A stretch of 6,301 nt of DNA from Desulfobacterales bacterium. Lineage in GTDB: Bacteria; Desulfobacterota; DSM-4660; Desulfatiglandales; JALVZP01. The stretch lies in the NCBI GenBank assembly GCA_027037575.1, contig JALVZP010000313.1, forward strand, positions 1-6,301. The letters are read 5' to 3'. Position 1 is the stretch's first letter. Every line of letters begins with the position of its first letter. Below the pieces are notes generated by a model, which searched no databases, was not told the origin of the DNA, and saw only the letters and a list, made by a program, of their open reading frames with translations. Of the stretch, positions 5,594 to 6,301 are shown piece by piece. The position numbers and the translations under genes are program-made.

Positions 5594-6301
5594 TTGGATC
5601 CTTGTCTGATCATCCTTTTATCTTTTCTATTTTACTTTCTTGGATCAAGCCTCTATGCCAGGCATATAGAGAAGCTTTTTGAAATCAATCCATCAGAAAA
5701 AACCCCAGCCTATACCAAGTATGATGGAATTGACTTTGTTCCTGCAAGGCATTGGCTGATACTTTTTGGACATCATTTTTCAAGTATTGCGGGAGCAGCA
5801 CCTATAATAGGCCCTGTTATTGCCATAAGTATCTGGGGATGGGGGCCTTCCATAATATGGATTGTCCTTGGAGCTGTATTTATTGGAGGATTTCATGACT
5901 TTTCTGCCCTATGTATGTCAGTAAAAAGGGATGGGAAATCTATTGGGGATATTGCAGAAGATGTTATATCTATTAAAGCAAGGGTAATTTTCTCTATCTT
6001 TATCCTCCTATCTCTTATCCTCCTGGTGTCTGTATTTGCTTATCTCTGTGCAAAAACATTTGTTACAGATCCTCATATTATAATCCCTTCCTTAGGGCTT
6101 ATTCCTGTTGCTATTTTATGTGGATTGCTTATTTATAAGTTTAAAAAAGGGCAGGGGATTGTAACAGTTATTGGACTTTTACTTTTATTCTTACTGATCT
6201 TATTAGGAGAGATATCATCTCTTCCAAAAATTAATATAAGGATATGGATCTTATTGCTATTGACATATGCCTTTTTTGCATCTACTGCCCCTGTTCATAT
6301 G
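5594..6301 (+). CDS. cstA: CstA-family carbon starvation transporter, N-terminal part
   Basis: The first 236 codons of an integral membrane protein run off the right edge. CstA-family proteins are multi-span carriers for peptides and/or pyruvate used when carbon is short. Family signatures in order: TPAY (37-40), DGIDFVP (44-50), LFGHHFSSIAGAAPIIGP (57-74), GGFHDFSALCMSVKRDGKS (98-116). Hydrophobic segments lie near residues 5-20, 63-81, 84-103, 130-152, 164-182, 188-205 and 217-231. The start is taken as TTG at 5594 because GGAG (5583-5586) lies 7 nt before it, an in-frame stop at 5588-5590 prevents any earlier start, and the hydrophobic N-terminus begins just after. No in-frame ATG is available before the conserved region. 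The protein lacks the longer N-terminus of E. coli CstA, so it is a shorter family form. The exact substrate is not readable from sequence. Confidence 0.9.
   Translation, partial: MDPCLIILLSFLFYFLGSSLYARHIEKLFEINPSEKTPAYTKYDGIDFVPARHWLILFGHHFSSIAGAAPIIGPVIAISIWGWGPSIIWIVLGAVFIGGFHDFSALCMSVKRDGKSIGDIAEDVISIKARVIFSIFILLSLILLVSVFAYLCAKTFVTDPHIIIPSLGLIPVAILCGLLIYKFKKGQGIVTVIGLLLLFLLILLGEISSLPKINIRIWILLLLTYAFFASTAPVHM

Noticed and set aside
5581..5682. ATG-started 33-codon frame at the head of cstA
   Set aside because: It is in a different frame from the CstA signatures, has no SD, and the SD-like GGAG inside it serves the TTG at 5594. A leader peptide is possible but unsupported.

Overview
The window is an AT-rich bacterial segment. 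It has bacterial Shine-Dalgarno (SD) sites, a DnaX clamp-loader gene, TadA, two bacterial-type long-arm serine tRNAs and RecR. The species cannot be named from the sequence. An ETF:quinone oxidoreductase, a pair of MaoC-type hot-dog proteins and a CstA-family transporter suggest an organism with a membrane quinone pool that metabolises acyl-CoA compounds.

Layout. Everything from 1 to about 5490 is on the minus strand. In transcription order, a MaoC pair (5487-4972, then 4946-4503) ends at a strong palindromic terminator (4495-4464). A second, tightly packed cluster follows: ETF-QO (4397-2712), tadA (2699-2217), tRNA-Ser(CGA) (2240-2148), tRNA-Ser(GGA) (2126-2033), dnaX (1966-392), ybaB (395-54) and the first 16 codons of recR (48-1), which runs off the window. 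Divergent from all of these, a cstA-family gene starts with TTG at 5594 on the plus strand and runs off the right edge. The intergenic region 5488-5593 holds candidate back-to-back promoters that share a small palindrome.

How the genes fit together. tadA-dnaX-ybaB-recR is a well-known bacterial neighbourhood joining wobble-base editing, the clamp loader and recombinational repair. In Bacillus-type genomes the SRP RNA sits between tadA and dnaX; here two class II serine tRNAs occupy that position. ETF-QO is only 12 bp upstream of tadA, so an energy-metabolism gene appears to be joined to this information-processing operon.

The most notable structure is at the tadA/tRNA junction. The last seven codons and the stop of tadA lie inside the 5' part of tRNA-Ser(CGA), a 24-nt overlap. 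Normal 5' maturation of the tRNA would therefore cut the tadA message before its stop codon. The tRNA's 3' end and trailer are also perfectly complementary over 9 nt to the segment that carries that stop codon. A near-consensus promoter overlaps the tadA start and could supply separate transcripts. A second notable point is that neither MaoC subunit keeps the full Asp/His dyad of R-specific hydratases.

I found no CRISPR array, insertion sequence or prophage gene.
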